Below, piece after piece: positions 18,048 through 27,295 of a stretch of DNA of 64,000 bases. Within the stretch, counting starts at the first letter, position 1. Each line of letters begins with the position of its first letter. Made by a program: the position numbers and the translations under genes. The DNA lies in contig CAXXHN010000001.1 in NCBI GenBank assembly GCA_963663735.2, positions 186,001-250,000 on the forward strand, given 5' to 3'. The notes under the pieces were generated by a model. It ran no database searches. It was not told the origin of the DNA and saw only the letters and a program-made list of their open reading frames with translations. Source of the stretch: G963663735 sp963663735 (GTDB taxonomy: Bacteria; Acidobacteriota; UBA6911; RPQK01; JAPXNP01).

Positions 18048-19613
18048 CTACCAGAAAATAATATAAAGTACCGCTGTTGCAAGGATGACGATGGATCCCA
18101 TCCATTTGACAGAACGGCTGATCTTCATGTCAAAGCCCTCTCTCACCGGCATTAATTTCGGATTTTCCAGGGGTTTGAGCATGGTAATGATGAACATCGT
18201 AACCATGATTATGGCAAAAGTAATGGCCATTCGGTTCAGAAAGGCAATGTCGCCAAACTGCCACTGCAGGAAGCCATATACCGGGACAGTCATTATCAAT
18301 CCGATTACCCCGGAAACAGCCGGAGCTTTTTTGAAAATCATTCCAAAAACAAACACTGCCAGGATGCCGGGAGAGATATACCCCTGGAATTCCTGTATGT
18401 AGGTGAAAATTCCCTGGAAACTGGGATCCCCAAGTTTGGGCGCAATCAAACATCCTACCAGCACGAACACTATGGTGGAAAACCTTCCGGTCCAGATCAG
18501 CTTTTTATGAGAAGCCAACGGAGCAAAATGTCTTTTTACCAGGTCCATGGTAAAAATCGTGGAAGCTGAATTGAGCATCGAGGCCAGGGAGCTGATAACC
18601 GCACCGCTGATGGCTGCAAAAACAAAAGCCCTGAAACCCGGTCCAAGCAGGTTTCTTACGAGAAGGGGATAGGCGGCGTCAGTACCTCCTGTGCCGTTCA
18701 TCTGGTTTCCGTAAAGCTGGAAAGCCATAATGCCGGGAAATACAATCACGAATGGAATAATAAGCTTAAGGGACGCGGCAAAAACAATGCCCAGCTGCCC
18801 CTGTCGCAGTGTTTTGGCGGCCAGGGTTCGCTGGGTAATGTACTGGTTCAGGCCCCAGTAATAAAAATTCGGGATATGCATACCGATCAGCAGGGCAGTC
18901 CAGGGCAGGATTGAGTTGTTTGCGGGCAGGATCATGTGCAGCTTGTCCGCGTTGACCTCAAAAAAATTACCAACTCCTCCTACGGCCTGAAATCCTATAA
19001 CCATGGTAATGAAACCGCCAATGAGGAGAGCTGAACCCTGGAACAGGTCAGCCCAGGCGACTGCTTTCAGTCCACCCCAAACCGTATATAAAGCGGCAAT
19101 TCCGCCGATGACCCAGACGCCAATCAGCAGGTGAGATTGATTTTCCAGGTTCCCGAAAAGAGTCTGGAGGGTAAGACCACCGGAATAAATGACTGCGGCA
19201 ATGGTTACTCCTACGTAAATAACCATCGTATAAAAAGCCATAATGGCCCGGGCTGAGGAGTTGTAACGGTATTCCAGGTACTCAGGAATGGTAAAAATCC
19301 CTGATTTGAGGAACCTGGGAAGAAAAAACATGGCTACTATGACCAGGGTTACCGCAGCCATCCATTCATAACTGGCAATAGCCAGCCCGACTGAACCGGC
19401 ACTTTGGCCCGACAATCCCACAAACTGCTCAGTGGATATGTTCGCCGCGATCAGGGAAAGCCCGATAAAGGGCCATGTGAGGCCTCTTCCGGCCAGGAAA
19501 AAATCCTCACTGGTCGTTTCCTTCCGGCTCTTCCACATGCTGACCGAAACCACAATCCCGAAAAAAACCACAAACATCCCGATATCAAGCCACGTCAAAC
19601 CCAGTCCATCCAT
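18048..19613 (-). CDS. Sodium/solute symporter (SSS family)
   Basis: A 521-residue inner-membrane transporter with about 13-14 helices. Family marks include LAGRGLTWPFIGLSLIAANISTEQFVGLSGQ (about 41-71), the EYLEYRYN segment and AAISGAVISSLASMLNSASTIFTMDLV (about 335-361) with the Ser-rich sodium site. It couples sodium entry to uptake of a sugar or similar small solute, as in SGLT-like members; the exact substrate is unknown. The ATG has AAGGA about 11 nt upstream. Monocistronic as far as can be seen. Confidence 0.94.
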   Translation of the reverse strand: MDGLGLTWLDIGMFVVFFGIVVSVSMWKSRKETTSEDFFLAGRGLTWPFIGLSLIAANISTEQFVGLSGQSAGSVGLAIASYEWMAAVTLVIVAMFFLPRFLKSGIFTIPEYLEYRYNSSARAIMAFYTMVIYVGVTIAAVIYSGGLTLQTLFGNLENQSHLLIGVWVIGGIAALYTVWGGLKAVAWADLFQGSALLIGGFITMVIGFQAVGGVGNFFEVNADKLHMILPANNSILPWTALLIGMHIPNFYYWGLNQYITQRTLAAKTLRQGQLGIVFAASLKLIIPFVIVFPGIMAFQLYGNQMNGTGGTDAAYPLLVRNLLGPGFRAFVFAAISGAVISSLASMLNSASTIFTMDLVKRHFAPLASHKKLIWTGRFSTIVFVLVGCLIAPKLGDPSFQGIFTYIQEFQGYISPGILAVFVFGMIFKKAPAVSGVIGLIMTVPVYGFLQWQFGDIAFLNRMAITFAIIMVTMFIITMLKPLENPKLMPVREGFDMKISRSVKWMGSIVILATAVLYIIFW

Positions 19614-19897
19614 TTGTTTATATTCCTTTCAAATAAAACCAGGGATCAATTCTAGCAGGTAGCGGGGAAGATTTGTAGATAGCCGGAAGGATGATTGGTT
19701 CAGGGGGATTCAGGATCTGGGATTCAGTATCATGGTAGGAAATACCAGACTGTTTGCGGTTACAGCTAAGGGGTTTCCAATTGACGTTTGAATGGAGCGA
19801 TCAGGACATCTGACTTCCCGGAGCAGTGTCACCTGTCAGGGCTTCCCTCTGCACGATTCAGGTCCCGATTGGTGGATTTCCTGACCGGAATCGTCAA

Positions 19898-21460
19898 TCA
19901 TGAGGCCGGTATTTTCAGTTTCATTCCCGGGTGGATGACGTCACTGCCAGAAATGCCATTGTGGAGCTTAAGATTGGCTACTGATACCTTGAATCTTCTG
20001 GCAATCATGGTCAGGTTATCACCGCGGCGCACCACGTATACTTCAGGCGAGGCCTCTGCTGCACCGGAATGGCCCGAGCCACCTCCATCCGGAGGAGATA
20101 CCAAAAGTAACTGCCCGGGATAAATCCTGTTGGCATTGCGAATCCCATTAAGCTTCTGCAGGTAGCTGACCGGTGTCTCCAGTGCCCTGGCAATCAGGCC
20201 CAGGGAATCTCCCGGCTGGACCTTGTAACGGAGAGACCCGTCGCTGGCTTCGATCAATTTTGCGCTGGATGGTCCGGCACTCTCCAGCGCGGCAATCACC
20301 GCGTCGTGGCTCCCCATGGGAATCCTGACTTCCACACCCGCGGGAATAATTTTCATAGTCCGCTTCAGGACCCGGCTGATGTGAGGATTATAATCGGTCA
20401 GGATTTCCAGGTTTATTCCAGGAACACTTGTGAAATATCCGGCATCGTAACTCCTTTCCAGCCTGATTGTCTCAAACGACAGCTGAGGCTCTATGGGTAG
20501 CTCCTCAAAATAGTCCTGGTAGTTTTTTGCCACCTTCATGGCTGTCAGGAATTCGGCGTAAAAGTTGCGGCTGGCGAACCCAAAATATCGGGAATTGTGT
20601 TTGTCCACAATTTTCCGAAAATCGTTTCCATACAGCTGTTTGGCCCGAAGCATTCCATTGCGCCCGTAATTGTAGCTGGTCATGGTCATTGCCCAGGTTC
20701 CCAGTGCTTCATAATTCTCCTTGAGGAGCCTGGCTGCAGCTTCAGTTGACTTAATCGGGTCCAGGCGTTCATCGACCGATCCGGAAATCCTCAGGTATGA
20801 TCGCCCCGTCCCCCTTGTGAACTGCCAGACACCGGCAGCTCCGGCACTGGAATAGGCGTTATAGTCAAAGGAGGATTCCACATGAGGCAGATAAGCCAGG
20901 TCTTCGGGCAAACCGTTTCGGCGGAAAATCTCTTTCATAATTCCCAGGTACCGGCCGGACCGGATCAGACTGGCGCGAACTTTGTCCCGGATTCCTCTCT
21001 GGTATCTGAGCCGGAGTTTAAGCTGGTAAATAGTGGAAGCATCAAATCCATAACCCAGCTCCCTGATCTTCTCGGCTATCTCCTTCTGCCGGCTGTTCAG
21101 CTGACCTGAATCAGGGCCATACCTGTTAATCATTTCCAGGTCTCTTTTTAGCGAAGTGATTTCCCCGTCCAGCACTTTTTTCTGTCGGCGGGCTTCCTTG
21201 TCATCGCTTCCAGGCCCGGCATCGAATTCTTTAACATAATAAATCAGCCTGAGGTCCCGGTCATCGTGCAGCAGAACCTGATTTGATTCATAAACAGTAA
21301 AAACCTTCTCCCAGAAACCGATCTCATTTTCGAATTCCAGGTATGGGAAAAGCTCTTCGGTTGCCGCAAGATCAAAGCCGGCAACGGCCGTGAATGCGGA
21401 CAGACAAAGCATTACTGTACTAAATATGATAAACCTGAAACCAGGCGCTTTTATCCTCAT
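19898..21460 (-). CDS. Membrane-bound lytic murein transglycosylase (MltD-like) with two LysM domains
   Basis: A 520-residue exported protein that cleaves peptidoglycan glycan strands. The signal peptide covers about residues 1-28. A charged helical region (80-170) precedes the SLT domain: LPEDLAYLPHVESSFDYNAYSS with catalytic Glu195, AAGVWQFTRGTGR and SYNYGRNGM. Two LysM peptidoglycan-binding domains close it (YKVQPGDSLGLIAR at about 410 and YVVRRGDNLTMIARR at about 475). Domain order and length fit MltD. No cysteine lipobox is seen, so it may be periplasmic rather than lipid-anchored. Confidence 0.94.
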   Translation of the reverse strand: MRIKAPGFRFIIFSTVMLCLSAFTAVAGFDLAATEELFPYLEFENEIGFWEKVFTVYESNQVLLHDDRDLRLIYYVKEFDAGPGSDDKEARRQKKVLDGEITSLKRDLEMINRYGPDSGQLNSRQKEIAEKIRELGYGFDASTIYQLKLRLRYQRGIRDKVRASLIRSGRYLGIMKEIFRRNGLPEDLAYLPHVESSFDYNAYSSAGAAGVWQFTRGTGRSYLRISGSVDERLDPIKSTEAAARLLKENYEALGTWAMTMTSYNYGRNGMLRAKQLYGNDFRKIVDKHNSRYFGFASRNFYAEFLTAMKVAKNYQDYFEELPIEPQLSFETIRLERSYDAGYFTSVPGINLEILTDYNPHISRVLKRTMKIIPAGVEVRIPMGSHDAVIAALESAGPSSAKLIEASDGSLRYKVQPGDSLGLIARALETPVSYLQKLNGIRNANRIYPGQLLLVSPPDGGGSGHSGAAEASPEVYVVRRGDNLTMIARRFKVSVANLKLHNGISGSDVIHPGMKLKIPAS

Positions 21461-21949
21461 AAATCGGAATCATTCTATCAGAAAACCCCGGACAGGCAGG
21501 GCCTGCCGATTGACGATTACGGATTGAATTACCCGCACTGCTGTATCAATCCCTGAGGGACACCAGGGGGAGAGTTTAATTGTGATTCCAAATGGACAAC
21601 CAACTCAGAAAGTGTCAACCTATTTCAGTGTGGGATCCGTGCTTCAGCCTTCTCCATTCAACATTCAGTATTCTGAATTTTCAATCGGGGACGGAATCAT
21701 AATCGGAAATGAGGCAACTACCTGTCAAAAAACTGCAAAACAGGGGATGAAGTTCATCTCCCGGCCTCATGCTTTTCACCCGTCTCCCCATTAACTCAGT
21801 TCTACAACAAAAAAAGAAATATCAGACATGGAAATGCAGTGCCTGGCTGTTGCAATTTTCCGGTTGATATCATAAATTACCGGTATACTGATTCTGTGGA
21901 TCTTCTTGAGAAAACCAGCCTTTTTATTTGTGAAAAAGGAAGGGACGCC
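21461..21949. other. Divergent spacer between transglycosylase and histidine decarboxylase genes
   Basis: 490 nt. It contains the small palindrome GGCAGGGCCTGCC (21495-21507), a stretch of ATTCAACATT-like units (21658-21695) related to one at 9060, and a possible -10 box TATACT near 21883 for the decarboxylase. An in-frame GTG at 21839 extends the decarboxylase frame upstream, but the extension is not protein-family-like. Confidence 0.45.
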
Positions 21950-23098
21950 ATGGAAATGTTCCCAGGTTTCAACGACAAAGGATTAAGCGCTCAGGATAGA
22001 TACAGGCTTAAAGAGCTGTATAAAAAAGTGCAGGAACAGTTTCACTACTTCGTGGGTTATCCCTGCACTGGAGAGTTTGATTATTCTGAACTCTATCCAT
22101 TCCTGAAATTCCCGCTCAATAACGTGGGAGATCCATTCCTCCCGGGAAGCTACAGGGTTTCCACCCGTAACATCGAATGTGAAGTTCTTGACTGGTTCGC
22201 TGACCTGCACCACGCACCTCCTGATGATTACTGGGGATATGTGACAAACGGCGGCTCAGAAGGAAACATGTACGGACTCTACCTCGCCAGGGAACTGCTC
22301 CCGGATGGTGTTGTCTACTACTCCCAGGATACCCACTACAGCGTAAGCAAAAGCATGAGGGTCCTGCGTATGCAGCACATCATGATCCGGTCTCTTCCCA
22401 ATGGCGAAATTGACTACGATGATCTCAGGGAGACTATCCGGATCCACCGCGGAGTACCTCCCATAATCTTTGCCAATATCGGCACAACCATGAAGGAGGG
22501 AATAGACAACATCGGTACAATCAAGGAAATCCTGGAAGAATTCGCACTGCCCTCCTATTATATTCACTGTGACGCCGCCCTCTGCGGCATGACCCTGCCC
22601 TTTATCGAAGGATCCCCGGTTTTCGATTTTCGTGCCGGAATTGACAGCCTGGCCATCAGTGGGCACAAATTCATAGGTTCCCCCATTCCCTGCGGGGTCG
22701 TACTTGCCAAGAAACGAAATGTTGACCGGATTGCCAGATCAATCGAATATGTTGGCAGCCTGGACACAACACTGTCAGGTTCACGTAATGCCATAACTCC
22801 CCTGATTTTATGGTATGCCATTAAAACGCTGGGCATGGACGGTTTCAGAAAAATGATCCGTCATTCACTGGAAATGGCAGAATACGCGACCAGCGCCTTC
22901 ACAAAACTGGGCATAAAATCCTGGCGGAACAAATACGCCATTACTGTTGTCATCCCGAGAGTTCCAGAACTGGTAACCTCGAAGTGGCAGATCGCGGTTC
23001 ACGGAGACAATGCTCACATCATCCTGATGCCGCACATCACCAGATCCCAGGTTGATGAACTGGTCAATGATATCGCCCGGATTATGGTGGTGAGTTAA
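21950..23098 (+). CDS. hdc: Histidine decarboxylase (PLP-dependent)
   Basis: A 382-residue group II PLP decarboxylase that most resembles the Gram-negative histidine decarboxylases (about 378 residues), which turn histidine into histamine and CO2. PLP contacts: TNGGSEGNMYG, HCDAALCGMTLPF (Asp to the pyridine nitrogen) and the Schiff-base lysine in SGHKFIGSPIPCG (Lys240). The SGHK.IGSPIPCG string is typical of histidine rather than aromatic decarboxylases. ATG 21950 is chosen because AAGGAAGGG lies 5 nt upstream and the length then fits the family. No histidine/histamine antiporter is adjacent. Substrate assignment is by family resemblance only. Confidence 0.85.
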   Translation: MEMFPGFNDKGLSAQDRYRLKELYKKVQEQFHYFVGYPCTGEFDYSELYPFLKFPLNNVGDPFLPGSYRVSTRNIECEVLDWFADLHHAPPDDYWGYVTNGGSEGNMYGLYLARELLPDGVVYYSQDTHYSVSKSMRVLRMQHIMIRSLPNGEIDYDDLRETIRIHRGVPPIIFANIGTTMKEGIDNIGTIKEILEEFALPSYYIHCDAALCGMTLPFIEGSPVFDFRAGIDSLAISGHKFIGSPIPCGVVLAKKRNVDRIARSIEYVGSLDTTLSGSRNAITPLILWYAIKTLGMDGFRKMIRHSLEMAEYATSAFTKLGIKSWRNKYAITVVIPRVPELVTSKWQIAVHGDNAHIILMPHITRSQVDELVNDIARIMVVS

Positions 23099-23136
23099 TG
23101 GCAGCAGAAGGCTAATTTTGAAAAGTGGAGCAGAAT

Positions 23137-23526
23137 ATGAAGCAAATCGTAATAGTATGTGAATCAAAAGACGGATTGGTTGCCGAGATAGCTGAGACCA
23201 TGGCAGGGAGCGGCATCAACATTGAGTCCATTGATGCTGAAAAATCAGGGACTATTGATGTGGTTACCCTAACCGTGGATAAATATGATGAGGCCCTCCA
23301 GGCCTTGCTGGACATCGGGATACACGCCGTGACTGAAGACGTGGTTCTGCTGCGGATGCATGACCGGCCGGGCTCCCTGGCCAAGGTGGCAAAACGTTTT
23401 AAGGATAATAAGATTCACCTGAGAAGCATCCGGCTCATCCATCGTGAAGCGGGGGAGGCTATTGTGGCGGTTTCAATGGACCGGACCGATGAGGCCATGA
23501 ATCTGGTGAAGGAATTCATGATCTGA
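23137..23526 (+). CDS. Tandem ACT-domain protein
   Basis: A 129-residue cytoplasmic protein made of two ACT domains (about 2-62, IVIVCESKDGLVAEIAETMA; and 66-128, VVLLRMHDRPGSLAKVAKRF). ACT domains bind amino acids or similar ligands and control enzymes. The gene follows the histidine decarboxylase by 38 nt on the same strand, so it may sense an amino acid for that enzyme; this is inference. ATG 23137 has GGAG 7 nt upstream and is preferred to GTG 23125. It ends 19 nt from the convergent aroA. Confidence 0.85.
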   Translation: MKQIVIVCESKDGLVAEIAETMAGSGINIESIDAEKSGTIDVVTLTVDKYDEALQALLDIGIHAVTEDVVLLRMHDRPGSLAKVAKRFKDNKIHLRSIRLIHREAGEAIVAVSMDRTDEAMNLVKEFMI

Positions 23527-23545
23527 TCCGAAACCGTTGCCATTG

Positions 23546-24829
23546 TCAACGCAAAGAATTCAGCACCTTGTAAAACCCGGGAAATGAAATATTTACACAA
23601 TCCGGATTATTGATTTTTATGCCCCGCCTGGAAACAAGACCAGCAATGGAAAAAGCCATGGCAATGCGGTGATCCCCGAACGAATCGATTTCTCCACCTT
23701 CGAAAACCTGCCCGCCCGGAATCCGGAAACCATCTTCATACTCTTCAATAGTGATTCCCAGGGCCCTCATATTACTGACGACAGCGTGAATCCGGTCAGA
23801 CTCCTTTTTGCGCAGTTCCAAAGCGTCCCTGACCACCAGGCCCTGATCAAGCTGGCTGCCAATTACCGCCAGCACCGGGATCTCGTCAATCAGGTTGGGG
23901 ACAAGTTCGCCCATGATTTCAGGGGGGAATGTGGAAAAAAGGCGGGAACTGTATGAAATGGACAAGTCACAGCATGGTTCTGGTCCGGCATCTTCCAGCC
24001 CTTTTTCAGTTATGTCTGCTCCGCCTAGTTCCAGAAGCTGCAGCAGGGCAGACCTGCTTGGATTCACTCCCACCTGGGGAATAGTAAGCCTGGAACCGGG
24101 AACAAGCATAGCGGCTGCCATAAAAAATACTGCTGATGACATGTCTCCGGGTACGGTAACCTCTGTCCCTTTCATACGGGTTGGTCCAGTGACTGAAATC
24201 ATGCCGTCTTTCTTGCTGACCGGCACTCCAAACAGGGGCAGAGCCCGCTCGGTGTGATCCCTGGTGGGCACCTTTTCAAAAACCGAGGTAGTGCCCCCGG
24301 CCGTAAGGCCAGCCAGCAGCACACATGATTTAACCTGGGCACTGGCGACCGGTAGTTCATAGGAAACAGGTTTGAGATCCCCGCCTCTTATAGTTAAGGG
24401 AGGCAGCCCCGATTCTCGTGATTCAATCTCAGCCCCCATTTTCCGCAACGGCTCGATGATCCTGTTCATCGGCCGTCTGGACAGGGATTCATCGCCTTTT
24501 ATCGTAGATTCAAAAGGTAATCCAGCCAGGAGTCCGGAGAGCAGGCGGATAGTAGTGCCGCTGTTTCCCGCGTCCAGTGCCGCATCCGGGGTTTTCCACT
24601 TTTCATATCCTTTACTCCTGATCTCAACTTCCAGCCCATCTTTCAGGACCTGGACACCCAGCTGCTCCAGGCAGGAAAGCGTGGAATGACAATCCTGGCT
24701 GGAGGAATAATTGTGAATCAGTGTTCTGCCCTCCGCTGCACCACCCAGCAAGGCATAGCGGTGGGAAATGGATTTGTCTCCCGGAACGGTGACTGAAGCA
24801 TTGAAGGCTCCTAATGGTTTAATAATCAT
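23546..24829 (-). CDS. aroA: 3-phosphoshikimate 1-carboxyvinyltransferase (EPSP synthase)
   Basis: A 427-residue shikimate-pathway enzyme that adds enolpyruvate from PEP to shikimate 3-phosphate. Signatures: VPGDKSISHRYALLGG (about 15-30), DAGNSGTTIRLLSGLLAG (about 86-103), RDHTERALPLFG, and KESDRIHAVVSNMRALG near the C-terminus. The length is standard. Its ATG overlaps the 3' end of uvrB by 11 nt, so the two are one transcript and probably translationally coupled. Confidence 0.97.
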   Translation of the reverse strand: MIIKPLGAFNASVTVPGDKSISHRYALLGGAAEGRTLIHNYSSSQDCHSTLSCLEQLGVQVLKDGLEVEIRSKGYEKWKTPDAALDAGNSGTTIRLLSGLLAGLPFESTIKGDESLSRRPMNRIIEPLRKMGAEIESRESGLPPLTIRGGDLKPVSYELPVASAQVKSCVLLAGLTAGGTTSVFEKVPTRDHTERALPLFGVPVSKKDGMISVTGPTRMKGTEVTVPGDMSSAVFFMAAAMLVPGSRLTIPQVGVNPSRSALLQLLELGGADITEKGLEDAGPEPCCDLSISYSSRLFSTFPPEIMGELVPNLIDEIPVLAVIGSQLDQGLVVRDALELRKKESDRIHAVVSNMRALGITIEEYEDGFRIPGGQVFEGGEIDSFGDHRIAMAFSIAGLVSRRGIKINNPDCVNISFPGFYKVLNSLR

Positions 24830-26945
24830 GTTCTTCTCCGGTGAAGCTCAGGCGCATCTGCTCCAAGTTCCTGATCCTGTCCCTGTAATGTGCCGCTTTT
24901 TCAAAATCGAGGCTGATGGCAGCTTCTTTCATAATTTTCCGCCATGTTTCTATCTGCCTGTCCATGTCTTCAGTTTTACCATATTCCTCTAATTCTTCCG
25001 AAACAAAAGGGACATCATAGTAATCCAATCCAGCCATTTCCAGCAATGTGGAATCTATCGGCTTCAGTATTGTCTGGGGGGTGATACCGTACTCCTGGTT
25101 GAATTCCAGCTGCAATCCCCTGCGCCTGGTGGTCTCCTTGATAGCCCGTCTCATGGAATCGGTAATCCGGTCAGCATAAAAAATCACCCGTCCATTGACG
25201 TTTCGGGCAGCGCGTCCCGCTGTCTGGACCAGGGCTGTTTCACTGCGCAGGAAACCTTCCTTGTCAGCGTCCAGTATTGCCACCAGTGAAACCTCCGGCA
25301 GGTCAAGGCCTTCCCGCAACAGGTTTACTCCCACCAGAACATCAAAATTACCCAGCCGAAGGTCCCTGATTATCCTTATCCGGTCCAGCGTTTCGACTTC
25401 CGAATGGAGATAACGGACTGAAACCCCGACTTCGGTGTAATACTCGGTTAGCTCTTCAGCCATCCTTTTAGTCAGCGTCGCGACCAGGACTCTCTCCCTG
25501 GCATCAGTCCTTTTCCTGATCTCTTCCAGGAGATCATCCACCTGCCCTTTCACCGGCCTCACTTCAATTTCCGGGTCCATCAGCCCTGTCGGCCGGATAA
25601 TCTGTTCCACTACAACACCACCGGTTTTTCCCAGTTCATACTGTCCAGGTGTGGCTGAAACATAAACCACCTTGAATCTGCGTTTTTCAAATTCCTCGAA
25701 ACTAAGCGGCCGGTTATCCATGGCTGAAGGGAGACGGAATCCATATTCCACCAGGTTCTTCTTGCGAGAACGGTCTCCGAGGTACATGCCGCGAAGCTGG
25801 GGGATCGTGACATGGCTTTCATCAACCAGCACTATGGCATCGTCAGGGAGGTAATCCAACAATGTAGGCGGGGCTTCTCCAGGGGCCCGGCCCGTGAGAT
25901 GCCGGGAATAATTCTCAATACCCCGGCAGTAACCCATTGATTTAATCATTTCCAGGTCGAACCTGGTTCGCTGCAGAAGCCGCTCAGCCTCCACGATCCG
26001 CCCCGATGCAATCAGGCCGGGGTAAACCTCGTCCAGTTCCTCGCTTATGCTTTCCACCGCTGCAGCCCACTGTTTCTTGGGAATTACATAATGCGATTTA
26101 GGATAAATCGGAACCCTCTCGTATTCTCCCACAATTTCTCCGGTCAGCACGTCAAACTGCTGGAGCAAAGATACCTCATCCCCGAAAAGCTCGATCCTGA
26201 TCCCAAAGTCATCATAGGAGGGAACAATATCAATAACATCTCCCCTGACCCGGAAACAACCCCTGGCCAGGTCGAAATCATTTCTCTGGTACTGCAGTTC
26301 CACCAGCCTCCGCAGGAGTTCCCTCTGCCTGACAAAATCTCCCTTGTTCAGCATGAGAACCATTCCGTAATAGGCTTCAGGAGACCCCAGGCCATAAATG
26401 CAGCTGACACTGGCTACAATCACGCAGTCCCTCCGTTCCAGAAGGGAGCGGGTCGCGGAATGACGCATCTTGTCAATCTGGTCATTTACCGTGGCTTCTT
26501 TTTCTATATAGGTGTCAGTGGCGGCAATATAGGCTTCAGGCTGGTAGTAATCATAATAGCTGACAAAATACTCCACCGCATTATGGGGAAAAAAGTTTCT
26601 GAATTCCTGGTACAACTGGGCAGCAAGGGTTTTGTTATGGCTGAGAATCAGAGCTGGCCTGTTCACGCGGGAAATCACCTCAGCCATCGTATAGGTTTTA
26701 CCAGATCCGGTTACACCCAGCAGGACCTGGGCCTGCTCCCCCTCCGCCAGCCCTGAAGTCAGGCTGTTGATGGCATTTTCCTGGTCCGCACTGGGACTGA
26801 AAGATGACACAAGGTTGAAGGGACGGGTTTCTCTCAGCATCTTCCCGTAATTCACCCCTGAATAATTCAGTTCTTTTCGATCTTCCACGTTCTTATTATA
26901 CCGGGAAAATGAATTGCCGCTGATCCGTTGTGCTTGACGCGACAC
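24819..26945 (-). CDS. uvrB: Excinuclease ABC subunit B
   Basis: The DNA-damage-verifying helicase-like subunit of nucleotide excision repair. Motifs: Walker A LLGVTGSGKTYT, the beta-hairpin region YYDYYQPEAYIAATD, DESH, VGVNLLREGLDLPEVS, QTAGRAARN, and a C-terminal UVR motif (AISLDFEKAAHYRDRIRNLE) that binds UvrA or UvrC. The frame from GTG 26945 gives 708 residues; the family normally starts near MLRETRPFNLVSSF, i.e. ATG 26840 (673 residues). No candidate start has a clear ribosome-binding site, so the longest frame is given and the first 35 residues are doubtful. Confidence 0.96.
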   Translation of the reverse strand: MSRQAQRISGNSFSRYNKNVEDRKELNYSGVNYGKMLRETRPFNLVSSFSPSADQENAINSLTSGLAEGEQAQVLLGVTGSGKTYTMAEVISRVNRPALILSHNKTLAAQLYQEFRNFFPHNAVEYFVSYYDYYQPEAYIAATDTYIEKEATVNDQIDKMRHSATRSLLERRDCVIVASVSCIYGLGSPEAYYGMVLMLNKGDFVRQRELLRRLVELQYQRNDFDLARGCFRVRGDVIDIVPSYDDFGIRIELFGDEVSLLQQFDVLTGEIVGEYERVPIYPKSHYVIPKKQWAAAVESISEELDEVYPGLIASGRIVEAERLLQRTRFDLEMIKSMGYCRGIENYSRHLTGRAPGEAPPTLLDYLPDDAIVLVDESHVTIPQLRGMYLGDRSRKKNLVEYGFRLPSAMDNRPLSFEEFEKRRFKVVYVSATPGQYELGKTGGVVVEQIIRPTGLMDPEIEVRPVKGQVDDLLEEIRKRTDARERVLVATLTKRMAEELTEYYTEVGVSVRYLHSEVETLDRIRIIRDLRLGNFDVLVGVNLLREGLDLPEVSLVAILDADKEGFLRSETALVQTAGRAARNVNGRVIFYADRITDSMRRAIKETTRRRGLQLEFNQEYGITPQTILKPIDSTLLEMAGLDYYDVPFVSEELEEYGKTEDMDRQIETWRKIMKEAAISLDFEKAAHYRDRIRNLEQMRLSFTGEEHDY

Positions 26946-27295
26946 AGATCCAGCTCAAGGCCCGATAAGGCGCCTTTCGTGGCAGGAAATTTCTGTTCAA
27001 AACCCTGGCCTGCCGGCAAATTGAATTGTTACGCGATTGCATTCAAAAAGGTCTGTTTTTTGAAAAAATCTCCGTTTCCAGCCAGTAACTGGTAAAATCG
27101 GCCTGTAACTCAGGGCACAAAATTAAGGAATCATCCAATGATAAAGTGGCAGCCTGAACAAGTAACAGAACTTGTGTTACATTATTAATTCTTAACATTT
27201 TTGATGTGATAGCTTGTATAAGATTGTCGCCTGGAACAAGGGGGGCGACTAATCCAGTTGAGTGGAAAGCAGACCTGAAGAGGAGTATTTCTGTA
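26946..27295. other. Divergent spacer between uvrB and glycosylasparaginase genes
   Basis: 350 nt, AT-rich toward the asparaginase (27100-27225). It must hold promoters for both genes; a TATAAG at 27216 is a possible -10 box. I see no gene or repeat. Confidence 0.4.
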
